From Symsagittifera roscoffensis (lineage: Eukaryota > Xenacoelomorpha > Acoela > Convolutidae), in contig NC_087067.1 of the NCBI RefSeq assembly GCF_963678635.1, positions 47,172,001 to 47,236,000 of the forward strand: a stretch of 64,000 nucleotides of DNA. Direction: 5' to 3'. Below are positions 10,459 through 22,689 of the stretch, piece by piece; position 1 is the first letter of the stretch, and every line of letters begins with the position of its first letter. A program made the position numbers and the translations under genes. Below the pieces are notes generated by a model that saw only the letters and a program-made list of their open reading frames with translations, was not told the origin of the DNA and did not search any database.

Positions 10459-11346
10459 CCGGGTTGACTAAAACTTCATGCAGTTCCATATATAAGAAGC
10501 TTCTTGTCATACAATTTCATACAATTCCATACGTACAGAAAATTGTATAAAATCTCTATGATAAACATTTTTCCATATATGAAAATTGCATGATCGATGT
10601 TTTTCCTTAAATCAAAAAAATGATTTTTTGTTCCAAAATTAATTTATGAAAATTATGGGTTGTGTTGCTAACCGAACACAAGTGACGAAGACTTGGTTTA
10701 CTCAAAGCACGAAACGCTGGATGGTCTCACGTTTACAATGCATAGAAAACCACCTGAATTGTCTTAGAGCTGTCTTTCACAAAAGATATTAGGAAGGTAC
10801 CAAACTGTTAAATTTGGGCGAAATTTTTTTACGATGATTATTAAAAAAAAATTGAATTTTTAAATGATCAGACATTGATCAAGGTATACATAAACACGCC
10901 ATACAAAAGAAATAGGAATTTTCAGCGTTTTTGAAATGAAAAATATTAAAACAAAAAGGAAAAAAACTCAACATTATTGTATCCAGGATTACGTTATGCA
11001 CACAAGAAAATTAAATTCTGCAAGCGAAAATTTTTTGGAATATGTTTGCTTACGTACAAAATTCGATTTGCGGTTGAAAACAAAATAAAAAAAATTTTTT
11101 GGGGCAAATTCAAAGTTACTTGGAAATTTTTGTGTCACCACATATGGGAAATTTATGAAAAGCATTTTTTTTTTTCGAAAAACCAAAACCTCACTTTTTT
11201 ATTAAAATTAGAATCAAACAGCCGCAGAATTTTTTTAATATCTTTTTTGAACCATTTTTCGAAAATGTATGAAAACTGTATGACAAGCATTTTTCTACAC
11301 ATTTGATGTATGGAATTGTATTTTCGGTGTATGGAGGTCAACCCGG
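10459..11346. mobile_element. Non-autonomous element with CCGGGTTGAC inverted termini
   Basis: CCGGGTTGAC at 10459-10468 is mirrored by GTCAACCCGG at 11337-11346. Both ends continue with AATTCCATAC/GTATGGAATT-like motifs that recur inside. The interior is AT-rich and non-coding. No clear target-site duplication flanks it. The same tip occurs at 3345 and 11974, so this is a family. Confidence 0.55.
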
Positions 11347-11973
11347 ATAAAATTAAATGACCTGTTTTTTATTGTTTAACGTGTCTAACTAATTTTTTTA
11401 CAAGAATTGAACAGGAAAATGCCAAAGTGTTAAGTAATGCGCCATTCATGTTTTGTAGTTTGAAATTTACTTAAGTTTCATTGTATACCTTCATTAGATA
11501 AACTCTCGATCATAACCATTGCTGAATCAATGCTGAAGAGTCCGCTCTCTTGAACTTGTTTTAAGATTCAGTATTGTTCCATAGATTGTGGTTGATACAT
11601 AAAAAGCCATTTATGGCGACAGAAAATGTATTACAACTTTTTAACAATAATTTAGCAAAATCAAATTTTTTTATTCTGGCTGGAGGTTATCATGAGCACG
11701 AAGCATTCTTTTTATGATGAGGTAGCAGAGCTTAACTGTGCTAATCTGAGTTAATTACATCGATCTTTATAATTATGGAACTGTTATTTAGATCAAACAC
11801 AGACGATTTCGCTCCAGCTAGTTCCGTAGCATGAGATGAAAAAAAGTGCAGTACTGGATAGTTGATGCATGGTGGGGTGGCGTGATTGTCCCTTACTCAA
11901 AGTACCCTCATAGAAAATATTTCAGAAAAATTTCTTTTCATCCGCAGTTGCGCACTTTGGTAAATAGATACGC

Positions 11974-12310
11974 CCGGGTTGACTAAAATATGCAATCATA
12001 CGTCGCACTACGCATGATTCCATGGAAGCCATGAAAAACTGCCGACGTAAGTTTAGGTTAATATAACACTTCTTCCATGCATGGTGCGACGCATGGTTGC
12101 CGACGTAAGTTTATATTAATATAACACTTCTTCCATGCATGGTGCGACGTATGGTTGCACATTTTTTGTTAAGAGCGATTTCAAATTAGACTATTTTGAT
12201 AATTTCATCAGGGCTGTTGAGACGTAATAGGTCACCATGGATGCTTGCAACCTGAAGTTACTATGGTATCAGGCATGGTGCGACGTATGGATACCATGGA
12301 AACACATATG
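11974..12310. repeat. Related element with 58-bp tandem repeat
   Basis: Starts with the CCGGGTTGACTAAAA tip. GCAATCATACGTCGCACTAC (about 11992) is complementary to GTGCGACGTATGGTTGC (about 12142), giving a foldback. A 58-bp unit starting GCCGACGTAAGTTTA is repeated at 12041 and 12099, with a further GCATGGTGCGACGTATGG at about 12273. Confidence 0.6.
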
Positions 12311-12397
12311 GTCCGAGTTATGAACAAACAGTACTTTAACCGTTTCATAATATCAGAATTTTTAGAATGAGGGCTTCAAAAAAAAATTTTTGCTAAC

Positions 12398-12577
12398 CTA
12401 ATCAGGCTCTCCAAGCAAGTCAATTATCAATTTTTTTCCAGAACTCTTTTTTGCAAATTGATTTAAACTATTCATATACTCTTCGGCCGTATCGTCAGTG
12501 GCATGAGAAGAAACGACTAATTGTTTTTCGGGGTCATTGTTCCTTGGACAGACTTGATCAGTTTTGCTGTCGCTCAT
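12398..12577 (-). CDS. Small ORF, 59 aa, unknown
   Basis: ATG at 12577, stop TAG at 12398-12400. The peptide is hydrophilic (MSDSKTDQVCPRNNDPEK at the start, KKSSGKKLIIDLLGEPD at the end) and looks more protein-like than shadow ORFs nearby. A GTTAGC donor-like sequence follows the stop directly, so this could be the first coding exon of a gene whose other exons I cannot see, or a small complete ORF. Confidence 0.3.
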   Translation of the reverse strand: MSDSKTDQVCPRNNDPEKQLVVSSHATDDTAEEYMNSLNQFAKKSSGKKLIIDLLGEPD

Positions 12578-12904
12578 AGTCGTGTAGATCAGAAAAAAGC
12601 TGCTGAATTTTTGAATGGCACGTATGTTTACTTATGGAAAGTCTTTTCGTTGCTGTACTCCGATATCTTAAACTAAAGTCCATTACCGAAACAAGGTTAG
12701 CTTGTCGCCTTAAAATAATACACAATATTTCCTGCAGCAGTCTGGGTGTTTTTTTTCAAATCAGAAAGACAAGCGGGCCTGATTTCTTCAGACTTGTTGT
12801 TACTGGTCTTGAAACTGATTTTCATGTTGCAGATTGTTATTTTTGTTGCAGATGTGTTGCGGAAATTTTTTTCTCTTTGTTTTTTTTTCATAGAATTTTT
12901 TAAA

Positions 12905-13495
12905 TATTATTACTGCTCCATTAACCTTAAAAGGCAGTCGGCACTTTCAGGTCTTCGCCCTGATATGAGCAGTCTTGTTGTTCCGAATTTAGATACGAAA
13001 GTAGCGGAATCTTTGTGCTCGGGGTGGGTTTTTTTTCTTCAGAAAATTTGATTTTTTAACTAGCCATTTTTGACGGAATTTTTTTATCATTCAAAAAGTA
13101 TTGTGGCCCTGGGCTTAAATTTGAAAAGATATTTCACCTGTGATCATTTTTCCTAAAGTTATGAGGGTTTAAAGGTTGCCATTTTGGCCATTTTGACCAA
13201 TTTGGGACAATTAACGCGCGATAGAATCTTAACGTCTTAGAAATCGTTCCAAATTGGTTGAAAGAAGCTTATTTGCCATAATTGGTTTGTTTCAAGGAAC
13301 GAAATCTATCCTTTTGTACTTTATAAGGCGTGTGGGGGATGATTTTCATTAAAAAAAATTTAAATTAAAAAAAATTTCAATTTATTTTATTTCAGTTAAA
13401 TTTTTTTAAAATTATTTTTGCTCCATAAATCTTGAAAGGCAGTCGGAACATTCAGGGCTTCGCTCTGATACGAGCAGTCTTGTTCTGACTTTCAA
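12905..13495 (+). repeat. Foldback/MITE family 1, copy with direct terminal repeats
   Basis: Both ends carry the same block of about 75 bp in direct orientation: AAGGCAGTCGGCACTTTCAG at about 12931 and AAGGCAGTCGGAACATTCAG at about 13434, each followed by TCTTCGC-type sequence and GAGCAGTCTTGTT. The interior matches the arms of the copy at 9731-10335 (TGACGGAATTTTTT, AAATTTGAAAAGATATTTCACC, ATTTTGACCAATTTGGGACA). Non-coding. Confidence 0.65.
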
Positions 13496-13669
13496 ATAGT
13501 TTTTGGAGTGATTTCTTGCAGGCGTTGCAAGTCTTTTTCTTACTCATCCTTCATCCTGTAAATTGACAGGAATACGACTATATTTTTGATGGCTAGCTGT
13601 GAAATTTTGACTGAAATGTGAAAGCACTAAAAAGTTGATGGCCAACTCTAACCATGATAAGAAAAACAC

Positions 13670-15125
13670 TGTAATATTTTGAGCTAATTTCAACGTTAAA
13701 ACAAGTTTTTTCTAATAATAGTTCAAATATCCTTATAATTTTTTGCCTGTTTCGTTTCTAAAGTCAACTAGAGGATTAATTTTTGTAGTTACTCTTGGAC
13801 TAGTATCGTTTTTGAGCTTTTGTCTGTCTCTTCTAAGTACGCGTCTTCCGCATGCCAACTTACTGGTTGTAGGTCAGTTTTTATGGCCCCAGGGTAACAC
13901 GGTTTTACAGCTGGAGGGTTTTTGTCCCCAAAATGATTTATTATCTGACTCCAAAACTTTCTGGGCCAGTTATTTTGGAGAAATGTAGCAACACTGCCAA
14001 TATCCGCTAGAAACTTGAATTCACGTTCCCTATTTTTAATTCAGTTCCCGTATAATTGTAGGTCTACAATGGCTTCTTTGGTTTCGAGTTTGCGACTTTG
14101 CGTCCGTGTTCATGCAATTGTTACCGTCCTCTGTTAGGTACACTCGACCTTGAGGGTTGCCGTGATTTTTTCTCCTTTTTTGCGATCTACACATTCGTGT
14201 AAAGTGGTTCTTTCCCCATATTTGCTAGAGTTGTTCTATCGCAGCATATTTTTCTATTGGGCAGCTGATCAATTACAATTAGCTTTCATCATAATGGTTA
14301 TTTCTTTTTTAAAAGTTTTAGATAGGAAACTTTGAATCCTTCCTGTTGCAATTCTCTTCAGATTCCGTTCTCGTTGAAAGAAATTGCTTGCCAGTTTTTC
14401 TCCCTTTTTCCAAATTTTCGCTAGTTCTAGACATTCTATTGGAATTTAAGTATCTTATAGACCATTTTTCTGAAATTCCCAAATTGCTAGATTAAGCTTG
14501 AAAAATTCTCCTAACTACCTATCTTCCGTTGTTCCCTGGTTACACATTTCCGGTATATCATGAAAACGTTCCGTGCCTGTTTTCAGATAGTGGTTTCATT
14601 GTGTCTAAAGGCTACTTTTAGTGTTTGAAACATATCCTTCAATATCTCTCCTAGTCCTAGGTCTGTAAACTTCCCTCCGCCTCTATTGATAGAAAAAAAT
14701 GTGGTTTATCCATTTTATCCCAAGGTATACTGTTTCTCGCTACCGCAAAGTCCTGTACGCGTCCTCTCCTCTATTCGATCAGTTGATTTGGTGAAAATGT
14801 CTCCATTCTTCGGTTGGAAATTCTGGGAGCGCCAGTTTTTGTGATATTTTCTCTTCAGTAATTGGCCGATTTGGGTGTTCCAGATCTGTTAGTTTCTCTT
14901 TTATTAGATCGTCGTTAACTCCTTCTGAATGATCTCCTGAACGATTGTCGTTGTTTTCTGTTTACCGATCGGAGTTGTTTTCTGCATTTGATACGGGTAA
15001 GTTTACTAGCGTGTCTGTTTTACTGTTCAGTGGCTGTGAGCCGGCTCCGTTGATCTTGAATTGCGACCACTGCATATATTTCCTACGCTGTTTTCCTTCT
15101 GAGAGTATCTTGCTAGTCGAATACA
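13670..15125 (-). pseudogene. Degraded LTR-retrotransposon gag-protease remnant
   Basis: On the minus strand long hydrophilic stretches read through several frames. A gag-like part (ILSEGKQRRKYMQWSQFKI, later GLGEILKDMFQTLKVAFRH) is followed by a possible broken zinc knuckle near 14230. An aspartic-protease-like motif FLADIGSVATFL (about 13978-14013) then appears, where D-T-G would be expected and D-I-G is found, followed by LQNNWPRKFWSQIINHFGD. Many stops and frameshifts are present. No reverse transcriptase follows. Its outer edges coincide with inverted copies of the family 1 tip (13411-13495 and 15150-15232). Confidence 0.5.
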
Positions 15126-15149
15126 ATTGAAAAAAGTTTGTACGCGAAA

Positions 15150-15650
15150 TTGAAATCCGAACAAGACTGCTCGTATCAGGGCGAAGCCCTGAATGCTCCC
15201 ATTGCCTTTTAAGGTCTATGGAGCAGTAATAACTGAAAATATGAAACGTAATAAAATAAAAATTATAAAATTTTTGAGATTTTGTGTGAAAACATCCCCC
15301 CGCACGTCATATTAAAAACAAAGTGATAAATTTTGCTCCTATTAACAAATCAATTATGGCATATAAGCTTTCTTGAACCAACTTGGAACGACTTCTAAGG
15401 CGGATTAAATCTCCGCTTACGCGTTAATTTGTCCCAAATTGGCCAAAAGGGCATTCTTTAAACCCTCATAACTTCACAAAAATGAAACAACTTTTCAAAT
15501 TTAAGCTCAGAACAAAAATAGATTTCGAATGATATTTAAAAATTCCGTCAAAAATGGCAAGTTGAAAATTTGAATTTTGTCCGAAGAAAAAAAACCCCAC
15601 CCCGAGCACAAATATTCCGTTACTTTCTTACGAAAGTCGGAACAATAAAT
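15150..15650 (-). repeat. Foldback/MITE family 1, inverted copy
   Basis: The tip reads CAAGACTGCTCGTATCAGGG and GAAGCCCTGAATG, the reverse complement of the copy at 13434. It continues with GCACGTCATATTAAAAACAA, AAGGCGGATTAAATCTCCGC, AAATTCCGTCAAAAATGGCA and AATATTCCGTTACTTTC in the expected order. Truncated at its right end. Confidence 0.7.
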
Positions 15651-16430
15651 TTCGAATGATGCCCTACTTGTCAGTTCGACCTTGGCAAACAGTTTAGATT
15701 TTCAGGGAAGGGCTGATATCAATTGCATCAAACACGTAAAACCGCAGGCGTCTATATCACATACAATATAGCATCTCATGTTTATTTAATCGTATGCCGT
15801 ATCCGCCTCGTGAGGTACTCCCTGCGCATCTCTGATTCTACAAATATGCTATCGGAGCAATCCATCACAATTGCAGGAAACTTATTAGTGACAAATAATT
15901 GGAGCTCAGGTTTCTTTTAATACAGGGATATTAAAATGATGCATGCTAAACCTAACGACCTCTTTTGTGCATGAATTGAAAATTAAAATAGTTTATAATC
16001 TGTACACAAGAATCTGTGCAAAAGGATAAGGCCTACTGGGGCAGCCAGCCAGGCTTTATGGATTGGCGAATTTGCATAGAATGAAAACCTCGTGATATCG
16101 GTTCTCTCCTTTCCTGGTAGCTCCTGCGAAAGGTTCCTGCAAAATTTTGTGCGGAAAATTGAGGGCGGAAATATCAAAAGCAACTCACCAGAAGCGAGAA
16201 AAATCTTAGCATGTGTTAGTCTCAAGCCCAATGAAATGCGATTTTGTTACATGTGAATAGTTGGTATACAAATGTACCACTCATTTAAGCTGCGACATAG
16301 CCTTTAGAAAAAGCTGGAGAAGCAAGAAGAACCAACGTCAGTTGCCATGAAAACCATGAGAACACTGTTAAACATAGCAGTTAGTCTGGCCCATTTATGT
16401 ACGTTCAGAAAGAAGGTTCAGCAATACCCA
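15651..16430. other. No gene recognised
   Basis: Short frames only, none coding-like. Confidence 0.4.
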
Positions 16431-16439
16431 ATTTATAGC

Positions 16440-17085
16440 TGAAACAGTACGAAGCGGAACTAATGTTGGATATTCCTAATTTTTTCATACCCGAAAAGGA
16501 TCTTAACACAACTTGTCCCGAGTGCAATAAGGTCACGTACATAACAAAATGTGAAAACTGTGAAAGCTGTTTGAAGTGGTAGCACAAAAAAAGCTACGAT
16601 AAATAACATGATGAGTACCGAAACATGAGTGAAACCGTCTGGCACTGTAGAAATTGCATCGCGACAAGGAAATAAGATCCGTCAGTTCAGCGAGCTCAAT
16701 TTTTTTTCCGGTACGTTGATTATCCAAAGAGTTTAAGAGAAGAGTGATCCCAAAGAAATGTTGCGGACAGCAAACAAATTATATCCCAAAATACAGTTCA
16801 TAAAAGATGCATCGAACATATCCGGAAAGCTGGCGTTTTTGGAATTACAACTAAATTTCGATCCAAACAGGAAAATTAAATGTGTATGGCATCAGAAACC
16901 AACAGATACCGATAGCACCTAGTAGAAGAGAAATGTGATTTCAGTAACAATTCACCAAGTTTTTCGCAGTAAATATACATGGGAAAATTTTGTTAAAGCG
17001 ATGAAAACCCACAGTAAACAGTGGTTGGAGAATCAATACTCTTGTGTGTCAAAACTATCTTCCGTTTTTATTGTTGACATATGTG
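16440..17085 (+). pseudogene. Penelope-like element RT fragment with PHD-type zinc finger
   Basis: The + strand holds the second half of a PLE reverse transcriptase, broken by stops and frameshifts. First comes a zinc-finger module at 16514-16657: CPEC, then CESC, LKW-(stop)-H, and WHCRNC, the ligand order of a PHD finger (Cys4-His-Cys3) with one Cys position now Ser. Directly after it RYVDY (16712-16723) stands where RT motif C (YVDD) belongs. Then follow DPKEMLRTANKLYPKIQF, KLAFLELQLNF and VWHQKPTDT, the conserved PLE block usually WYQKPTDTG, and finally TIHQVFRSKYTWENF and KQWLENQY. The GIY-YIG endonuclease is not present; the sequence passes into LINE-derived DNA after about 17085. The insertion of the finger before motif C is shared with the copies at 23.5 kb and 44.5 kb. 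Confidence 0.7.
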
Positions 17086-18100
17086 AAGATTTGGTGACAG
17101 TCGCTAATTGCACTGAAGAGGGCGTTCGGAATGTCAACAGCGAAATCAATAGCAAATTATTTGATTGCATCAAATCTTTTAAGCGTGCCAACTGAAGCAA
17201 AACCATTGGACGTAACGATATCATCCTCGAGGATGATGTCCAGAAAGCAAAACTGTTCAAAAATTTATTCTTTGAAGGAGGTCGCCTTTAGCCATAAAAA
17301 AATAGAGGACTTTTTCTTGCTTAGCTCTCGCAGGACTGTCTCTAAATTATTTGCCTTTTCTTGCACTGACTTGGCGCAAAATGAGCCGGGCAATTGTAGT
17401 TTCCCTTTAAATAACAGAATCAATATGGCGGAGCTGTGTAAGTCTGTTGGAGGGGCCAAGTCAAGTTGCTTAGAAAACCACATAAATAAAAATATAGCAC
17501 TCCTACTTCTCTTACGTCACATTTGAGGAAAAAATGTCACGTAAGGTAGAAAAAAAACAAGTATGGTTTTCGTCCTGGTGTTTCTACCATGCATTATATT
17601 AATGAGCTTGCTCAAGATATTAGACGGTTTTGCAAAACATTGGTGTTGCCAGTTTTTACAGTTTAGAAAACGCCTTTGACTACGTTTGTCACATTCTGCT
17701 TCTTAGGAGCCATATTGATAGAAGTTTAAAGGTCGTATTTAATGTCATCTTGACAGTTTTCTCAGCAACAAAATTGTTAGCATAGAAGTGAATGACATTT
17801 GGGGAGATTGACTTACTCTTGTTTTCGGCGTTCCGTAGGGATCCGTGCTGGGTCCCCTTCTGTTTATGATTTTTATGCATCCGTTTCTTGGTAAAAACAA
17901 ATTTAGCTAAATGTTTGTCGACAAGAGTACTCTCCTTACTGTCCCTGATTGTTCAGTTGGCTTTTCTGCGAACCTTTTGCTACAAATGGCCCCTGGTTCT
18001 TATGGATAAAACTGAGAAAAAATGTTTTTGGTGATCGAGAAGAAAAAAAAGAAAATAAAATTTTTCTCGGATTCAAAATTATACATATAAGAACTTTATA
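17086..18100 (+). pseudogene. LINE reverse-transcriptase fragment
   Basis: From about 17560 the + strand reads YGFRPGVSTMHYINELAQDI, then a frame change, then WLTLVFGVP-(stop)-GSVLGPLLFMIF (RT domain with the PQGSVLGPLLF signature) and a degenerate F-V-D-K in place of FADD. The part before it (17131-17520) may be the LINE linker between endonuclease and RT, but this is weak. Broken by several stops and frameshifts. The same family seems to be represented at 22690-22850. Confidence 0.6.
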
Positions 18101-18449
18101 AATCAAGAAAATCACTGAACAGAAGGGACTCTACTTGGAGTTTTTGATCGCTGGGGTTTGCTCTAACGCTTGTTAGCACTATAAACAATTGTAGCATGGA
18201 CAACCACGATAATTAACACACGTGAAATTGCTTCATGATTATGATTTTAAGCTTTCCCTACTTGTACCTAGGCACCACCGGTTATGATGTCATTTTAGGT
18301 AGTCATTTGAAACCATTAACACTTCGTCAAGTAGACATTGAAATTTAAATGCCCGTAAACCAGAATATTATATTGGATCAACGATTTAATTTTTGATTTA
18401 TAATATTGAAAAGGAACACAAGATGGCACAATTTTTTTGCTACTATTCC

Positions 18450-21250
18450 ACACTGTTTGGGCAATTTTGTTCTGACGTAGTCAATGTGTACCTTGTTTTC
18501 ACTCCCAAGTTTTTCCAACATAACTCCGAGGACAAAATTTTTATTTTGAAATTGGACGGTTTTGATAGAAGCGCTTCTTTTTTATATTTAATTGAATGTT
18601 TTTTTTCATGTTTAGAGATACTTTGTTTTTGAGAACCATCGTGCTACGGCATATAAATCGTAACTCAAAATTTCTAACGGACAGTCGAGGCAGATGATTG
18701 TGGTGTCGTCGGCGATTGAAAGTTTTCTGAGTTTTTGCATACATTTGGTAGATCATAAACTGAAAAATTAATCTACCTAATATTGAACCTTAAGGTAATG
18801 CGCTTGTTATTTTTCAATAATCAGAACACATACGAATGATTTGAACACAATGCTTGCGTTTTGTTGGATAGCCGTTTATCACAGTATGGCCGGTATCAAA
18901 GGCTTTTTTCAGATCGAGAAAAAAGAAAGGGGTTGACATTCTGGTCGGCCTTTTATGTTTTTTCAGTTATCTCTGCAATGGCATCATTTGTGTCGTGCTT
19001 TATCTTTTAGTCAAACTGTAAATTATAATTGAATTCAAACTTTTCAAGAACTTCATATATTCCATTAAACAAAAATTCTGCTCAAAATTTTCACCTATTG
19101 AGTTGAGGGTAACAGCGCTATAGGCCGATGGTTATTCATTTCAAGTTTAGATTCTTGTTTATGCACCGGTAAAAATCTTTAGCGTGGAAGGTTCAAAAGG
19201 AACAAAAGCTTAGTCATTTGAGTCAATGATCATGTGTCTTAATAATGGTTTTATTGACTCGCAGCTTGACTTCAATTTTTTTTTACTTGTTTCAAATACA
19301 CCTGTAGACCAATTAACTTTCAGTTTTAAAAACAAATCAATGATTTCACTTTCAGTGGCTGGGTATATCAGAAATTTGATTTCTAACTTATCTTTTAGTA
19401 AAATTAAAGGATTTTTGCTTCATTTACAAACTATTGTTAAAATTAACTGCAATCGTTTCCGACAATTCTTCCAAAACAATAATTTTGTTGTTCATTTTGC
19501 TTATAAAATTGGAATTACTGCATTTTCATTTTTTGAGTTTGAAAACTAATAAACTTGTCTTGAGTCTCCAATACATGTCTTTGATTTTTTCATATAGCAG
19601 CACCTTTTTGATGCCTTGATCTCAACTTTACTTCTGAATTTGGTATGATTTTGCGTTAATTTTTTCTTTCTGTTCTGGCACAAACAACGATGAAGTCTAT
19701 TTCTTTTTCCTGTTGACGCCGCACTAACTTGAGAGCAAAATTGTTAAAGACTTTTAATAAGATCACATGGCTTTCCGATATAACTCTTTTTGTTCACTAT
19801 TTCCTTAATTGTTATTTTTGTATTGCATCGCCCAGCACAAAACTTAAATCCTGAATTCGTCTAGGTTATTTGAGAAAACTAGTTTTATCTCTTATGTGAG
19901 TTGGAATACAGTCGGTTTTCGGATGTTATCCTAACTGTAAAATGATCTGTAAAACTCTCGTGAATTGCTACTGAAAATTGATACCAGTAGTATTAAGTAA
20001 TTTCTGATATTCTAGTTGATAAGTTCTTTTTTTTTCAAACCCGTTTGACTGGATTGCCCCCAAACATCTTGACGTTGCTCTGTTTATGTAACCTTTTATC
20101 CTGAGCTCTAACCTTAATTTTTGTCAAAAGATGCATCTAATCCTTTTATAATTTCAACATCATTGTCAAATTGAAAAAAAAATCCTTCCTGTCCAGGTAG
20201 GTCGCGGTTCGAAGATATACCTACATCCAGCCATTGTATATGAGGTTGCATTGTCATCTTTATTAAGCCAAGTTTTTGTGATAGCTATAATGTTTGGAGT
20301 CAACTCAAGTCTGTATACAAGCGCTTCTAATTCCTCGCTTTGTTTGTTAAGAGATCATGAAGTCAAAAGTAGCACACTAATTGTTAGTTTATTGTTAGTT
20401 TATTAGTTTATAACTCGGAATAGCTCATTTGTTTGCTATTTGAGACCAAAGCAAAACTCAACATCATTTAGTTGATATTTAAAGTGTCGGCGGCCTTCAA
20501 ACAGACCTCTAATTGAAAACACTTTGGTATCTTCTCCCTTTTTCCTGTAGTATGTGGTTCCTTCCTTCGCCCAAACATTTTCCAAATTTGCATTTGTTTT
20601 CATCATGTTGAAAAGCTTCACTCGTGGAACAGTGAGGTCTTCAAAAAACCTTGTTTTCTTATGCATTTTACTATCTTCAAATTAGCTTTCGATTTTCAGC
20701 AGCTCATTTCTCGAAGATTGTCTGGAAAACCGTACACTAGTTGGTCTTGTGGTATGATTACGAGCAGGTAGTTGGTGCTCTGTTGAAATATCCACATCAC
20801 TGATTCTCCCTTCTTCAATTCCTGCCAATTCTATTAATTTTTGGCTACTGTTTCACTTGGTTCAGGAAACTTCCGATTATTTTTGTTATTTTTACCGCTT
20901 CAGCAAACCGATAATCCTTACGTTTTCTCTTCTCTTACGCGACTAAAGTAAAACATTTTCCGAAGGACTTTTCAGAGTTATTTGTCTTTACTGGTGGTCA
21001 ATATAAAAATTCAGTTCATTCTTCAGCTCTATCATTACTCCTGATACTGCTGGATCAACAATTTTCTGGATGATCACTTCAGAGTCGATTTTGTTTTTTC
21101 CACAAATTGAGGAATCATAGCCTTGAGAGATGTATCAACCCCTTTCGAATAATTTCCGAGAAATCAGCCCCTTCCAAAAAACTTTCAAGCGGATTTTCAT
21201 TTAATTTCCTTTTCTTCTCACTTCTTCCTAATGGTGTCTGAACTTAATAT
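18450..21250 (-). pseudogene. Decayed LINE: ORF1, APE endonuclease and RT
   Basis: Read on the minus strand from 21250 downwards. An ORF1-like part ends in an open frame at 20436-20666 (KKTRFFEDLTVPRVKLFNM ... VWAKEGTTYYRKKGEDTKVF), resembling the C-terminus of CR1/L2-type ORF1 proteins. Next, at about 20300-20180, an APE endonuclease segment reads EALVYRLELTPNIIAITKTW. Farther on, near 18940, FFLDLKKAFDT marks RT motif A, and near 18680 IADDTTII marks the catalytic motif C. Frameshifts and stops are numerous. The piece from 19759 upwards lies within the duplicated segment, so the second copy (25996-27490) has ORF1 and endonuclease but no RT. Confidence 0.6.
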
Positions 21251-21396
21251 CTTAAATCAGGTGATGTTTTTAAACCTTTCTGCATTTTTGTCACTTCACT
21301 CTTTTATCTCGTCATCAATTTAATTTCGATGGACATCTTTGTCGCTAATTTGAATTCAATCGATTCAAATGACGAGATAACTCATAGAACCCTACA

Positions 21397-22474
21397 AGGC
21401 ACTGGCAGTGACCTACCAAAATTCAAGTAAGTAACCCCGACAACAATAACAACTACAAAAAATATTTTAGACCTGTGGAGATTAAAGAAAAGCACCGACG
21501 GTTTGAAGTTTGAGTTTGCAGAAGATCCACAACGACAAATCCAGTACACTCGTTGACTTGTAAATGGCCCGCTTTATCTACTGCGCAATCAGACTTCTTC
21601 CGCAATATTTTCCTCAAAAGCTTCTAATAACGCTTAACCCAAATTCTTTAAGATGAACATTTTCTTCCTTCAGGTGTTGCTTCTCTGAGGATATTCTGCG
21701 GTTTTTTCATGTTTAGTTGATTCCTTGCGACACATACAATTTCACTTTTTAGTTCAACAAACACTTGCTCAGTCTTGACTGGTTATGATGGAACTTTAAG
21801 AAATCTGTTAACAACATTATTTACTTTTCCGCTTAAAAACAGGTTGCCGATGTTTGCTGTAACAGCTGCCACTCAAAATACTTTTATATTCAACAACACA
21901 TTCGTTTTTGCAGCACAAATCACGGAGATGTTCTCATCCATTAAGCCCATATAAACATTTTCATTGATTGTCTTAAGTTCTCCGTCTGTCTGTCAAGTCG
22001 CAATCCCCAAAAAAGTTTTAACGGTTTTCATACCTTCATCTTGAGACTAACGATCAGCATTTGGAGTTGTTAGAAAAGTTTAAATTGATAAGTTTTTCAA
22101 GTTCTACTTGCGTTGCATCGACATTTGACGAAGAAGGTGCAGGAAGAGTCGAGGAAAAACTTTGATTGAAGATCATCGAACAAAAACCAAAGGGTCATTT
22201 TTGTAATCTTCATGGGGCCACTAACGTCCAAATTCGAGTTGGCGTTGATAAAATGTTGATAAACTGATAAATTGTTTTTTGGTGATTAAGTGCAAATCCT
22301 GCGTTATGTTGACGACTCTTCTTAACTTTTAGGAGTCGGAACAAGTAAGTTTCCGTTTACAAACAGGTTGCCGGTGTTTGCTCTAGCATCTGGCCCCAAA
22401 AAGATTTTATAGTCAACAACTCGTTTGTTTTCACAGCACACTTCACGGAGTTATCATCGATGATGACCGTTTAA
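21397..22474. other. Segment present in unit A, absent from unit B
   Basis: Unit B jumps from ACCCTACA (27632) straight to TTTTTTTCGATTTTCTGTAG. Unit A carries about 1.08 kb in between. It holds the first copy of an internal direct repeat: 21835-22050 (ACAGGTTGCCGATGTTTGCT ... CAAGTCGCAATCCCCAAAA) against 22362-22580 (ACAGGTTGCCGGTGTTTGCT ... CAAGTCGTGATCCCCAAAA). On the minus strand it reads as coding-like sequence with few stops (DENISVICAAKTNVLLNIKV, VFVELKSEIVCVARNQLNMK), perhaps the upstream part of the LINE or another element. Family not recognised. Confidence 0.6.
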
Positions 22475-22689
22475 AATTTTTTTCGATTTTCTGTAGTTTT
22501 TTGCCTGTCTATCAAGTCGTGATCCCCAAAACAAAATTAGCGGTTTTCATATCTTTACATCGAGTTCAACTATCGCCATATTAATTCGTCAGAATAAAAC
22601 TCCATGCATGCGTTTATGGTAGCGTGATGTGAATGTCCCCTTTTACATGCAGACTATGTAGGGATTAGAGTCAACTGATCTTGTATTTC

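Noticed and set aside
12041-12156. CRISPR-like or satellite array
   Set aside because: Only two 58-bp units with no spacers, inside a foldback repeat of a eukaryotic genome.
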